DNA of 64,000 nucleotides from the NCBI GenBank assembly GCA_013398955.1, contig VWPU01012732.1:1-64000 (forward strand), written 5' to 3'. Of this stretch, positions 36,901-44,729 are shown one piece after another; position 1 is the first letter of the stretch; each line of letters opens with the position of its first letter. Under the pieces are notes generated by a model. That model was not told the DNA's origin and made no database searches. It was given only the letters and a program-made list of their open reading frames with translations. Source of the stretch: Callaeas wilsoni. Its lineage: Eukaryota > Chordata > Aves > Passeriformes > Callaeidae. A program made the position numbers and the translations under genes.

Positions 36901-39155
36901 AGGGAACTCATACATATTTTTTTTTTAACCTTATCCAAAAGAAAATGACCTGCATGGAATGAATAGATTTTTTCAAGGTTGCTTAAGGGCCCAATTCCAA
37001 TAAATGTACTTCAGATGAGCTTTGAAAACCCCTGCACTATTCCATAAGCAGCTCAGAGAGACGAGCTGCTCGAACTGGAAAACGAAGCAGGAACCCAGAC
37101 TTTTGCATTTGATGTGGTCTTGCTGAAGATCCATCTGATGCTCCTTTTATCCACTGCCAGCTACAGGACACAATTCAGTCCTTATCCAACAGATGCACGG
37201 AAGCAATATTTGTAATCTCTATAGAAACATTGAAAGTAACAGAACAAGATTTTGTCCTCCATTAAGTCCTGGGTTACGTAGTCTTCTCCCTCTGCAGGAG
37301 GTGTGTAAGGAGCTGCCTGCTGAAACAAAGGCTCTCCATTTCATTTTGGGCCACTACAAACTCATGTCTGGCAACACAAGAACCAGATCCTGACGCATCA
37401 TGTGCCAAAGTGAGGGATAACCACGATGATAATATTGAAATAAAACTAGTAAGATAAAAGCAGTGTCCAGTGCTGCATATTTAAGTCTCTTGCAGCCTCT
37501 CTAGAAATATGGATGCTCTGAAGCATCACATAAATCTCTCCCTGAACTAATGAACGTGTGCTGACCCCACGCACATCACACTCTGCACTCAACCTTTTGC
37601 CAAAAGAGAAATATTCTACTTTGCAAGCAGGGTCACGAACCCTTGAGCTCTCCGTGGAGACAGGATTGATCCTGCAAAGAACCCGAGGCTGTTCAGCACC
37701 TCCACTCGCTGTTCTGGCTCCTGCAGAACGGGGTCTCTTGCCAGGAGGTGATTGTCCAGCTCCACCTGCCCCTGCAGGATGTCCAGAGGCTGCGGAGCTG
37801 GAGAACAGGAGCAGCTTCTCTGCCCCGCTGGCTCTGCCCCTGCTCCACCCCGCGCCCAAGCCAGCCCCTGCCCTGTGTCACTCACATCAATGCCGTCCTT
37901 GCCAGATGGTCCAGGGGGTCCTCGTGGTCCAGGAGGGCCTTGTGGTCCAATTCTCTGAAGGGACTGGGGAAAAGTGAGAGACAAGAGCTTATTTTTGCCT
38001 CAGAAGAAACACTTAGGCTAGATCGGAAATCAGTGGCCCAGTCCTACAGCTCAACCCTAAATCTGCACGCCCTGCCAGCCTGGGGGGCTCAGAGTTGCTC
38101 CAGAGCAGTGCAAGGCTCTCTGGAAAGCCCTTCTGACTGAGCACATCCCCAGCTCCTTTCACTGGGAATCCAAGCTGGTCACTGGGCAGCAAAGGGGTTT
38201 GGTTGTACAAGAAATTGTTCTCACTGACTACAGGCACATTTTGGGTTGGGCAGAGGAGGAAATGCAAAGCCCATGGAAAAGGTGCCAAGTGCTTGGTAGA
38301 AATAATTAATTTCTAGCCCCAGTCTGATGGGGTGATGGCAAAGCCAGGCAGACACCAATGAAGACAGGAGCAGAAAGGGAAAGTCTCCTCTCTGAGCAGG
38401 ATGCCACTTGAAAATCTGGGATTTTAGAAAGGTCTGAGGTGGGGGGGAGGAAAGAAAGGTCCAATAAATGACTTCTGTATGGAGAGGGCTCCAGAGAGCG
38501 ACTTACTGTAGCTTCAGGGAACAAAGGTTTCATTGTAGAAGCAGCTCTGCTCACAGCAGAGTTCTGAATTCCCAAGCCAGGCTGCGAAAATTCCTCACTA
38601 ACAATGAAAAACTCACTGAGGAGTCACTTCCCCAGACAATAATATTAACACCAGACAGGGAAATTTAATACAACTTCATGTCTCGAATGAGCAAAGGTTA
38701 AATAAGCTGCAAGTGTAAAATTTGAAAATTGATTGAGGGAATGAGTAAGACATTCTAATTCAGATAAAGACCCAGATCAGGTCACTCTCGCTAGAAATCT
38801 GTTACTTCATTGTAAAAGCAAACTGTTTCTCTTGCACCAACAGATCTTCCTTTTCCAAGACCTCCCCTCTCATAATTGCAGTCCTGGATGGGAAAACAAC
38901 ACATCTACAGAAACATAAATCAGCAGTTTTTACACCTACCTACACAGGTACAAACCCAGGTGCACATTTGTAATAAACTTCAGATTAATAACCTGCCTAC
39001 ATTTCACCCCACAGGTACAACACACACAGACCACTCTTTTACCCTTACAAGTTTTTCCTTGAGCATGAGACACAAATGAGTTTTCTCACCTGAGCTGATG
39101 CTGTGGCCAAGAGCTGACACAGGGAGAGGAGCCCAAGAGCAGAGAATCCAGCCAT
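6813..39155 (-). CDS. COL9A3: COL9A3, collagen alpha-3(IX) chain, complete coding region in 32 exons
   Basis: The alpha-3 chain of the FACIT collagen IX heterotrimer, which decorates type II collagen fibrils in cartilage. Thirty-two exons sum to 2028 nt and 675 aa (human 684). Residues 1-22 are a signal peptide. COL3 is 25-161 (137 residues), NC3 162-176 with C170 and C174, COL2 177-515 (339), NC2 516-546 with C525, COL1 547-658 (112) and NC1 659-675 with C663; C658 closes COL1. Exon order, exon sizes and NC sequences match human COL9A3, including the 12-codon exon 3 whose skipping causes multiple epiphyseal dysplasia in people. R99 corresponds to human R103, site of the disc-disease Trp3 allele, with an offset of four from the shorter signal peptide. 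Oddities are a GC donor after exon 30, an Ala in a Gly position (residue 318) and two COL1 imperfections that human shares. Transcribed leftward, tail-to-tail with TCFL5. Confidence 0.96.
7688..7765 (-). CDS. COL9A3: COL9A3 exon 31
   Basis: 78 nt, completing Gly592 and encoding [13 protein letters not shown], then [12 protein letters not shown], plus one base of Gly618. The GQG step is a one-residue deletion in the triplet pattern, also present in human (GAG). The donor is CTTCAGG then GTAAGTG. Confidence 0.95.
7766..8024 (-). other. COL9A3: COL9A3 intron 30, a GC-AG intron
   Basis: On the minus strand exon 30 ends CCCAGAG and the intron begins GCAAGT, a near-perfect match to the GC-donor consensus AG|GCAAGT. 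The acceptor is GTGATTAAAG. The only nearby GT (GTTAAG, four bases further in) would read GGC AAG TGA and terminate, so the frame requires the GC donor. Confidence 0.9.
8025..8207 (-). CDS. COL9A3: COL9A3 exon 30 (NC2 end and COL1)
   Basis: 183 nt, Glu531 to the first base of Gly592. It starts with [17 protein letters not shown] of NC2, nearly identical to human, then COL1 triplets including [16 protein letters not shown]. The acceptor is TGTTTTTCAG. Confidence 0.95.
8901..8955 (-). CDS. COL9A3: COL9A3 exon 29 (COL2 end and NC2)
   Basis: 55 nt, residues 513-530 ([18 protein letters not shown]) plus one base. COL2 ends with GKE and NC2 begins with A516. C525 is the conserved NC2 cysteine. The donor is AATG then GTGAGT. 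Confidence 0.95.
9310..9456 (-). CDS. COL9A3: COL9A3 exon 28
   Basis: 147 nt, residues 464-512, the longest COL2 exon, matching the 49-codon human exon. It starts [20 protein letters not shown] and ends [12 protein letters not shown]. The donor is GTAAGT. Confidence 0.95.
9837..9869 (-). CDS. COL9A3: COL9A3 exon 27
   Basis: 33 nt, residues 453-463, [11 protein letters not shown]. It stops after a Gly-Glu pair, so exon 28 supplies the Y residue of that triplet, as in human. Confidence 0.93.
10097..10141 (-). CDS. COL9A3: COL9A3 exon 26
   Basis: 45 nt, residues 438-452, [15 protein letters not shown], one residue from human. The donor is GTAGGT. Confidence 0.95.
11434..11469 (-). CDS. COL9A3: COL9A3 exon 25
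   Basis: 36 nt, residues 426-437, [12 protein letters not shown]. Donor GTAAGT, acceptor TTTTCAG. Confidence 0.93.
11470..14440 (-). other. COL9A3: COL9A3 intron 24
   Basis: About 3 kb of intron. It holds one CR1 fragment (13279-13471); I see no other coding exon or RNA gene in it. Confidence 0.7.
13279..13471 (-). mobile_element. CR1 LINE 3-prime fragment, old
   Basis: Recognised from the antisense CR1 landmarks AACACTTCCAGGGATGGTGA, then ACAGCCTGTCCCAATGCTTT and CCTAATATCTAATCTAAACC. It is quite diverged and lacks the ATTCTATG tail. Confidence 0.8.
14441..14512 (-). CDS. COL9A3: COL9A3 exon 24
   Basis: 72 nt, residues 402-425, [15 protein letters not shown] then GIRGETGDR. The acceptor is CCAACAG and the donor GTAAGG. 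It aligns with the human 24-codon exon GQKGSMGDPGLPGPQG. Confidence 0.94.
14989..15180 (-). mobile_element. CR1 LINE 3-prime fragment
   Basis: The + strand carries TTTGGGTTGGAAGGGACCTT, CCCTGCCATGGGCTAGGACA and CTTGGACACTTCCAGGGATG, the antisense landmarks of the CR1 3-prime UTR in order. It is in COL9A3 intron 23, in the sense orientation of that gene. Confidence 0.88.
15410..15463 (-). CDS. COL9A3: COL9A3 exon 23
   Basis: 54 nt, residues 384-401, [18 protein letters not shown]. The donor is GTCAGT, less common than the GTAAGT used by most exons here. Confidence 0.94.
15464..17620 (-). other. COL9A3: COL9A3 intron 22
   Basis: About 2.2 kb with a short GA-rich run at 15538-15551 and an A-rich low-complexity patch at about 16905-16985. 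No exon or other gene is visible. Confidence 0.7.
17621..17674 (-). CDS. COL9A3: COL9A3 exon 22
   Basis: 54 nt, residues 366-383, [18 protein letters not shown]. Donor GTAAGT, acceptor CCCTGCCAG. Confidence 0.95.
18046..18099 (-). CDS. COL9A3: COL9A3 exon 21
   Basis: 54 nt, residues 348-365, [18 protein letters not shown], close to human [15 protein letters not shown]. Confidence 0.95.
18955..18999 (-). CDS. COL9A3: COL9A3 exon 20
   Basis: 45 nt, residues 333-347, [15 protein letters not shown]. Same 15-codon size as the human exon. Confidence 0.95.
19724..19777 (-). CDS. COL9A3: COL9A3 exon 19, with a Gly-to-Ala break
   Basis: 54 nt, residues 315-332, [18 protein letters not shown]. The second triplet starts with Ala318 (GCT) where human has Gly (GEAGRNG). 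The rest of the exon, [12 protein letters not shown], equals human. Splice sites are normal (GTGAGT donor, CACAG acceptor). Confidence 0.93.
20374..20427 (-). CDS. COL9A3: COL9A3 exon 18
   Basis: 54 nt, residues 297-314, [18 protein letters not shown]. The donor that keeps the frame is GAGAAG then GTTTGT, which is weak. A stronger-looking GTGAGA starts seven bases earlier, inside the exon. Confidence 0.9.
20716..20769 (-). CDS. COL9A3: COL9A3 exon 17
   Basis: 54 nt, residues 279-296, [18 protein letters not shown]. Acceptor TTTTCTAG. Confidence 0.95.
21201..21254 (-). CDS. COL9A3: COL9A3 exon 16
   Basis: 54 nt, residues 261-278, [18 protein letters not shown], aligned with human [18 protein letters not shown]. 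Confidence 0.95.
22128..22181 (-). CDS. COL9A3: COL9A3 exon 15
   Basis: 54 nt, residues 243-260, [18 protein letters not shown]. The donor is GTATGT. Confidence 0.95.
22922..22975 (-). CDS. COL9A3: COL9A3 exon 14
   Basis: 54 nt, residues 225-242, [18 protein letters not shown]. The intron between this exon and exon 13 is only 125 bases, the shortest in the gene. Confidence 0.95.
23101..23154 (-). CDS. COL9A3: COL9A3 exon 13
   Basis: 54 nt, residues 207-224, [18 protein letters not shown]. The donor is GTAACA. Confidence 0.94.
23643..23696 (-). CDS. COL9A3: COL9A3 exon 12
   Basis: 54 nt, residues 189-206, [18 protein letters not shown]. Together with K188 of exon 11 this gives a lysine-rich start of COL2, matching human GFKGPTGYKGEQGEVGK. 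Confidence 0.95.
25020..25076 (-). CDS. COL9A3: COL9A3 exon 11 (NC3 end and COL2 start)
   Basis: 57 nt, residues 170-188, [20 protein letters not shown]170 and C174 are the NC3 cysteines used for interchain bonds. COL2 starts at G177. Human has [19 protein letters not shown]. Confidence 0.96.
26202..26390 (-). mobile_element. CR1 LINE 3-prime fragment
   Basis: The + strand carries TAGAATCACAAGATGGTTTG, then the CCCTGCCATGGGCAGGGACA and CAGGGATGGGGCAGCCACAG blocks. Antisense CR1 landmarks in order, in COL9A3 intron 10. Confidence 0.9.
26449..26650. repeat. Two-copy tandem duplication, period 101 bp
   Basis: 26449-26549 and 26550-26650 are two copies of the same 101-base unit beginning AAGGTGGTGT and ending GATTAAACC. 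They differ at only a handful of positions by eye. The array ends 36 bases from the exon 10 donor in COL9A3 intron 10. Confidence 0.92.
26687..26728 (-). CDS. COL9A3: COL9A3 exon 10 (COL3 end and NC3)
   Basis: 42 nt, residues 156-169, [17 protein letters not shown]3 ends with the triplet GAL (159-161) and NC3 starts at P162. Human has GHPGVLPEGATDLQ. The donor is GTAGGT. Confidence 0.95.
27428..27481 (-). CDS. COL9A3: COL9A3 exon 9
   Basis: 54 nt, residues 138-155, [18 protein letters not shown]. Confidence 0.95.
27654..27707 (-). CDS. COL9A3: COL9A3 exon 8
   Basis: 54 nt, residues 120-137, [18 protein letters not shown]. It aligns with human GEAGVSGPPGGIGLRGPP. Confidence 0.94.
28195..28218 (-). 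CDS. COL9A3: COL9A3 exon 7
   Basis: 24 nt, residues 112-119, GKGLPGPP, identical to the human micro-exon. Acceptor GTTCCCAG, donor GTAAGT. Confidence 0.95.
28823..28858 (-). CDS. COL9A3: COL9A3 exon 6
   Basis: 36 nt, residues 100-111, [12 protein letters not shown]. Acceptor CCCATAG, donor GTAAGT. Confidence 0.94.
28859..32541 (-). other. COL9A3: COL9A3 intron 5
   Basis: 3.7 kb with one CR1 fragment (29528-29603) and a small perfect inverted repeat just outside it at 28554-28570. A GC-richer patch at 31.1-31.6 kb has open frames on both strands but no Gly-X-Y pattern, splice context or recognisable protein. Confidence 0.65.
29528..29603 (-). mobile_element. CR1 LINE 3-prime tip
   Basis: The + strand reads AATGGGTTGGGTTGGAAGGG, followed by CTTAAAGATC and CCCCTGCCATGGACAGGGAC. 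This is the antisense CR1 3-prime tip; similarity stops abruptly after about 75 bases. Confidence 0.85.
32542..32595 (-). CDS. COL9A3: COL9A3 exon 5
   Basis: 54 nt, residues 82-99, [19 protein letters not shown]99 is the equivalent of human R103. Confidence 0.95.
32851..32922 (-). CDS. COL9A3: COL9A3 exon 4
   Basis: 72 nt, residues 58-81, starting [16 protein letters not shown] and ending LPGLPGVD. Nearly identical to human. Confidence 0.96.
33529..33564 (-). CDS. COL9A3: COL9A3 exon 3
   Basis: 36 nt, residues 46-57, [12 protein letters not shown]. It is the counterpart of the human exon whose in-frame skipping removes 12 COL3 residues in multiple epiphyseal dysplasia. Confidence 0.95.
33565..37885 (-). 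other. COL9A3: COL9A3 intron 2
   Basis: At 4.3 kb this is the longest intron of the gene. I see no Gly-X-Y exon, CR1 fragment or RNA gene in it. Several 100-140 codon open frames occur on both strands but have no recognisable content. Confidence 0.65.
37886..37954 (-). CDS. COL9A3: COL9A3 exon 2 (COL3 start)
   Basis: 69 nt, residues 23-45, beginning [15 protein letters not shown] and ending PSGKDGID. The first Gly of COL3 is G25. Acceptor TCCCTTCAG, donor GTGAGT. Confidence 0.96.
38521..38536. promoter_or_regulatory. COL9A3: Candidate SOX9 dimer site in COL9A3 intron 1
   Basis: ACAAAG, a 4-base gap and CATTGT form two SOX HMG-box half-sites facing each other. SOX9 is known to bind such inverted pairs with 3-4 base spacing in enhancers of cartilage genes such as COL2A1, COL9A1 and COL11A2. 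The site lies within the 1.1-kb first intron. The motif is seen; its function is inference. Confidence 0.4.
39090..39155 (-). CDS. COL9A3: COL9A3 exon 1 (signal peptide)
   Basis: 66 coding nt, residues 1-22, with a Leu-rich hydrophobic core ([17 protein letters not shown]). Cleavage near the end of the exon fits a secreted collagen chain. The ATG at 39155-39153 has a good context (ACCATGG). Donor CAG then GTGAGA. Confidence 0.94.
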
Positions 39156-39600
39156 GGTGCCCAGGCTCTGCCTCTCTCCCTTCCTCCGGGGCAGCCAAAC
39201 CCTTTCTTCTCCAGGGTCCAGCAGATCCCTCCTCCTCCTCCCGGGTCTCGGCTTACAGGGCAGAGACTCCTCGCCTCCAGATAAACCTGTGGCTCCAGCT
39301 GGAGCAAGGCGAGAGGGGCCGAGCTTGGAGGAGAGGAGGTGGGAAGGGAGGGGGAGCAGCAGGCAGGCAGAGCAGCTCTCATTCATGCCCTGCTGGGCAG
39401 CCCCAGCCTCCTGCTCCAGGAGCCTATGGAAGTGCTGCATTGGGAGCCCGGACACAGGAGCAGAATTGGGTTACTCCAGCTGCAAACACAAAGCTGTTCC
39501 TTAGGTCTCGCCCAGGACATTTCCCAAAGCCCATCACTACCTCTGTGCTGGACAGGTAAAAAGCAGCACAGGGTGAGTTATTCCATGCCCAGGGCCACCT
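39156..39600 (-). promoter_or_regulatory. COL9A3: COL9A3 5-prime UTR and proximal promoter region
   Basis: Immediately upstream of the start codon the sequence is C/T- and G-rich, with no TATA box that I can place. The leader and core promoter must lie here because exon 1 carries the ATG. The start site cannot be fixed by eye. Confidence 0.5.
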
Positions 39601-42600
39601 AACTCCAGTAGGGACATTAACAAACCCTAACAGTGCAAGGTCACTACAGAGGAAGGCACTTACTGCTTAGTGAGGTGCTTTGTTAGCTCTGGAGCTTGTT
39701 CATGTCTGGTTTTGGGCTCTGCTTTTAGGGCCATCTTAAGAGCTCCGATTCCTTGGGAAGCGATGAATGATGATCAGAAAACAGATAATCACAGATACAA
39801 GGAGGAAGAAAAAAGGAGAAACATTCTCAAAGCCACAAAGAAATTTTTGAAATACTGCAAGGAAGGAAGAGGAGGACAGTTCCCAGCCTGGTGATCCCAA
39901 ATGGCAATAGATTAATGAAGATGCATCTCCTGCAATAAGCTTCATGCTTCCCTTTATTGATTAAAGCCAATTTCATCCAAAGCAGGGCTTGGAAGTGGAG
40001 AGGAACAGTGCCAGGATTCCTCAGGGCTGACAGGACACAGCTCAGCTGGTTAGGAAGATGAGAGCAGAAATGGAAAAGCAAAGCTTAAGAACTGAAACTC
40101 CACACTTCAACTTGGCATCCTGATACCAGGAGGTTTGTAGGAGCACACTGTGTGTGTTCAGCTCCCCAGCAGCCAGCATTCCTAGAGCTTTGGCAAAGGG
40201 ATAAAGGACTCAAATTCACCAAATTCCCACAAGATTCTGTGGAACAGGCAGTTGGGGACAGAAGGGGAATGTGTGTCTGTCTGCTGATGGATTCGAAGTA
40301 ACTGGAATGCTTAATGAGACACCCCAAACCACGAAAAGGGAGAGCAGTGCAGTCCCATGGACAGCTTTGCACAGCTTGTACCTCCTCCTCCACACTGAGG
40401 CCAACTGATGGCAGGAGGGAAGGCAAAGCAGACCCAGATTCCTCAGCCACACCTTGTCCAGAGCAAGCCAGGCCCTGGAGGGCTGCAGCAGGTGGAGTCT
40501 GCCCACAACCAGCACAGGAAGAGCCCTGGAGTGTTCACCTTGGAGCCCATCCCACAGACCAAAAGCACTCCCAGTAACCTCATTCCACACCCACAGGCAG
40601 CACAGCTGAGGGGACAAAGTGACTTAGAGGAATTGTTACCACAAAGACACCCCTGTCTTTGTGTCCTGAGGGGAAAAACCCCTGAACTGAAGCTCCCATG
40701 GACAGGCTGGGCAGGTGCCCTCGTGCCTGGAGCCCCAGGGGATGCTCAAAGCAGAGTCCTGGTTTGCTCTGCAGAGCACCACAACACCTGTGAGAGGATG
40801 GCTGCGACGGCGAGTCAGGGCATCCAAACATACTGAAACATCCAGACACCCCATCCCTGCCAGTGTTCAAAGCCAGGCTGGACGGGGCTTTGAGCAACCC
40901 AGTCCGGTGGAAGGTGTTCCTGCCCTTGGCAGGGAGGTGGGACCAAGATAAACTCTGAGGTCCCTTCCAACTCAAACCGTTCTGCAATTCTATGATTTCC
41001 AAGCACATCATTAAACAAGCAACATGGGGGGGTCTTTTCCCCAAAAACATTCACTGGGCACGTTTTAGAGGTGGAGGAAGACTGGGCATCACCTCTACAT
41101 GGAGGAAGCAGCAGGTGTGTCCTATGGGGAGCCCAGCAGAGCAGCCACTTGTTGGAGGGAACCAAGCAACAGCTCATGGCTACAGGGGGTGGGTAAATAC
41201 ACGGTCATATCCTACCCTCGAAGATGGAAAAATGTAAGTGGAAACTGATACGCATTAAAGTCATGCTTTAATAAGGGAATTAACATAACAGACTCTGCGA
41301 TACAGCTCTGAGTGCTGGGAAACACCTTGTGAACTCGCCACACACACCTACAGCCAAAACTAAACCTGGCAGGAGAGGGAAGAGGTTGGTTTGAGCACTC
41401 ACTCCACGCTGGGGCTCACAGTGAAATCCCATTAAACACAAAACCAAACCTCACCATAACAAGATATAGGATCTATGCCCCAACTGAGCACATATTCACA
41501 ATGAAAACTTCATTAAATAAGAAAATTACTATAAATCTGTACAAAAGCCACAATTAACAATTCTTAGGAATCTGATAGGAAAGAATTCTCACTCAACATC
41601 TTCAAGTATTTATACCTGTAGTTAAGTGTATTCTTACTGGCTATTTAACTCCACCTGTTCTTAAGAAGAAAGAAGTATTTTAAAAACATTAAAGCCTTTT
41701 TTCAGCACGTGTGTGACCATGAACATCAGATGTTAAGCTTGCTGACTTTTATTCCCACACACACACGTGGCATGCTGGATCAGAAGCTACAGTCTGGGAA
41801 GGCAAATCACCCCTCAAATTCCTTGAAAGATAAAGCTTCATAAGAGCTGTAGCAGAGAGGGAAAACATTGGCATTGCACAAGCTGCTGCGTCTGCTCTCT
41901 GGCCATCTCCTACACAAACCAAACAGCACCAAAGAACCTCAAAACCAACCCAAACAACCTGAGCAAACAGCAAGTCCAGACCTTCGGGCTGTTGGAAACA
42001 ATTTTCTCTGCTTCATGAAGCAGATCCTCTGTTGTAAATTTTTAGGAGTGAAGGTGCTAAACTGTTTTAATGCTCCTTCAGACTCGGTGGAATATTGTGT
42101 AAGTGTGGCAGAACGGCTGACAGGGAGGTCAAGAACACTGAGGCAGGCAAAGAGCTGGCAAGGTCTGAAAGTAAATTCTTGAGGGCTGGAAATAAACGAA
42201 CCAGACAAGCATAGCTTCTCCAATTAACATTTCAATTAACTGCCCCACAAAGCCCAGTGGTTTCCAGACATGCTGCACTGGAACATGCCCTGGCTGTCTG
42301 ACATTAAAGGCAAAAGCAACCCTGCCCTAAGTAGGAAATGGGTTGGATCTGACACATCAAACCTCATGCCATGGGCCTGCAGGGAAGAGCCCCCCAGGCC
42401 ACTGCAAATTACCAGCAAAGGCTGAAAAAATGCACTGGGAAATATTTGTGCTGTTTTGGCAACTGAGGAACGAGGGCCTTTGAAACAGTCATGGACACAA
42501 AAATCTGTGGAAGACTATAAAGGGTCTAAAAGTGGTGGGAAAATATGGGGAAGAGCAGCTCTAAAGAGTTTTACGCAAAACCTGGAGCTTTTTCTTTTAG

Positions 42601-43277
42601 AAACCAATAGGCAATTTGTAGTCTTAACAACTCTAACAAGAACTACAAAGCAACCTCTGTGGGGATAAAGAGAAATAATTACTCAGCACTTTGCACCTCA
42701 GAGAACAGAATCTCTATACAAAGGTTCATACTGGTCAGAGACACGTTTTGGCTACAGTTTTTATACCAGTCTAAAGCCAAACCTACTTTGCTTACAGGAG
42801 GAGAGGCAACTACACTGATATCATGTAAAATCCATATATTCATCTCTTTTAGAGAAACAGCACTTTTGTCAGGAAAAAACTCCTGGTAAGGTACAGCCTT
42901 TCACAGTAACAAATAGAAGTTACACAGTAGTAGAAAGGCCTGGCAAATTAGGTCATGCTGTCTTACATTAAAAATTGTGTCTTTAATAAATATTTAAGTA
43001 ATTCAAATAAGGAGACAGATCAGATTTCCTCTTCTCTTTCAGTGGGGACATAACCAGAATTAATGCAAAGTGCAAAAATCCCCTTTGCTCCAAGATAGCC
43101 CTGAACATCAGATAAAACCCAGGAACAGGACACAGCCTGTCTGTGAAGACGAGTAAATTAAGAGTTTTCCTCTTTAGGGTACCAAGAGCTGGATCTCAGC
43201 AAGTTTACTAGAGATGATTATAAAACCATGGAAGAGTGAAAGTGAGACAGGGGCCAGCTTGATCATCCCAAAGGAAG
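39601..43277. other. Intergenic region between COL9A3 promoter and OGFR 3-prime end
   Basis: About 3.7 kb. The only identifiable element is the sense-oriented CR1 copy at 40846-40997. No protein gene, tRNA or other structured RNA is recognisable; open frames of 100-150 codons lack splice context or familiar content. Confidence 0.65.
40846..40997 (+). mobile_element. CR1 LINE 3-prime fragment, sense orientation
   Basis: Reads in CR1 sense: CCCATCCCTGCCAGTGTTCA, then GGTCCCTTCCAACTCAAACC and an ending CAATTCTATGATTT. It is the only copy in this window pointing right. Confidence 0.9.
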
Positions 43278-43283
43278 TTTATT
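43278..43283 (-). terminator. OGFR: Candidate OGFR poly(A) signal
   Basis: AATAAA on the minus strand 80 bases beyond the OGFR stop, giving a very short 3-prime UTR. No other exact hexamer lies as close. Confidence 0.55.
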
Positions 43284-43363
43284 CAGCTCTCCAAGCCACC
43301 AAGGCTGGCTCCCAGCAGACAGGGCAGTGCCATCTCCGCTGGCTGGGGCGCTCGCCGTGCTGC

Positions 43364-44729
43364 TCACTCTGCTGCTCCCCGCTCTCCACCAGGCTCTGCT
43401 GCATTCTCAGAGCCTTCAGCTTTTTCTGTTGGGACCTCAGCACTGTTTTCTTCAGGACAAGTGGGTGTCATGCTCTGCTCATGACTCTCTGGAGCTTGCT
43501 TCTTGTCTGTGTCTTCTGCTTGCCCTTTTTCACCTGCATTTTCTGCCTTTTTCTGCTGCCCTACCCCATCTAGTTCACTTTTACCCCCCAGGAGTTTTCT
43601 GTTGCTGGGGTGCTGATCACCCCCTGCTGAGTCTGGATCTCCACTCGACTCCCAGCCATCCTTGATTGGAGCAGTGCAGCCAGTCCTGGAAGCAGCCGGG
43701 GGTCTCACAGCCCCACCATCTGCATCACCACCCCCATTCTCACTTGGCACTTCCACAGCTGCATTTTTCTCACTGACATTTTCTTTTCCAGCCTCACCAT
43801 TTGCAGCAGACAGATTTCCCTTGGCACCAGAGGCTGAAGGCCCCATGCTCAGGTTTATGGCCAAGTTGACTGGTTTGCTTCTCAATGTTCTTTTATCAAC
43901 TTTCCTGCGTTTCACAGCTGCGTCCGTGGCCTCCGGTGCCGCTGGTTCTTTGGTGCTTGACTCGTCTTCCTTCAGTGCTTCCTGGTCCTCTTCTGCCTGG
44001 GAGACTGGGTCTGAGGAGGGGATCTCTGCATCAATTGCACACTCTCCCAGATTATGGGAAATGTTTTCAATATCAGCAGAGTTTTTCAATGATCCATCCC
44101 CTTTAGCATCTGCTAAATTTGCATTCAATTTTCTCTTCTTGCTCTCCTTTGTGCAGTCATTCTCTGCAGTACCTTGCACTTCTTCAGCTTCACTTTTTAC
44201 ATCCCTTTCCTCCAGCTGGGCAAATGAAGCTTCTTTCTCCTCTTCATCATCTCCTCCCTTCAAAACACATTCGCTTATCTTCTCCTTTACATGTTCATCA
44301 CTTACTTCAGCCTGCAACTCTGCAGCATCTCCAGCTTTCTGTTCCACCTCTGGAGACTGGTTCTGATCCTCCCCCACGGAATCATCACATTTTTGACATA
44401 GAGTGTCCTGTTTATCCTCAGGCCTTTGGTGCAGCTGTGGCTTGGCAGAGTGGGGTCTGTACTTCTGGAGTTTGTCACGAGGCCCCCACACGAAGCTGCT
44501 CTGAGGTTTGAAGTGTTGCCAAGCATAGTGGACGAGCTCTCTCCTCTTCTCTTTGCTTCTGACAGTGAATAGGAAGTAATCCAAGGCACTTCTCTTGACA
44601 TTTGGTAACGTCTCCTCAACAAGAGTTTCTGTGAGGAAAAACTTCACCAAGTGCACTTGATAGTCTTCATATCCCATCTCCCCCAGGCACTTCAGGATGC
44701 GAGTAATCCTCAAATTGTTGTGGCTGTAC
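43364..44729 (-). CDS. OGFR: OGFR exon 8, last coding exon
   Basis: 1366 nt completing Arg233 and encoding residues 234-687, stop TGA at 43366-43364. The acceptor is GCTTCCTTCAG. It begins YSHNNLRITRILKCLGEMG, carries both nuclear-localisation patches, then a long Glu/Asp/Lys/Ala-rich region with no ordered domain. Confidence 0.95.

Noticed and set aside
43662..44366. A 234-codon open frame on the + strand
   Set aside because: It is antisense to OGFR exon 8. Its Ser/Phe/Leu-rich translation is the mirror of the acidic Glu/Lys-rich OGFR tail.
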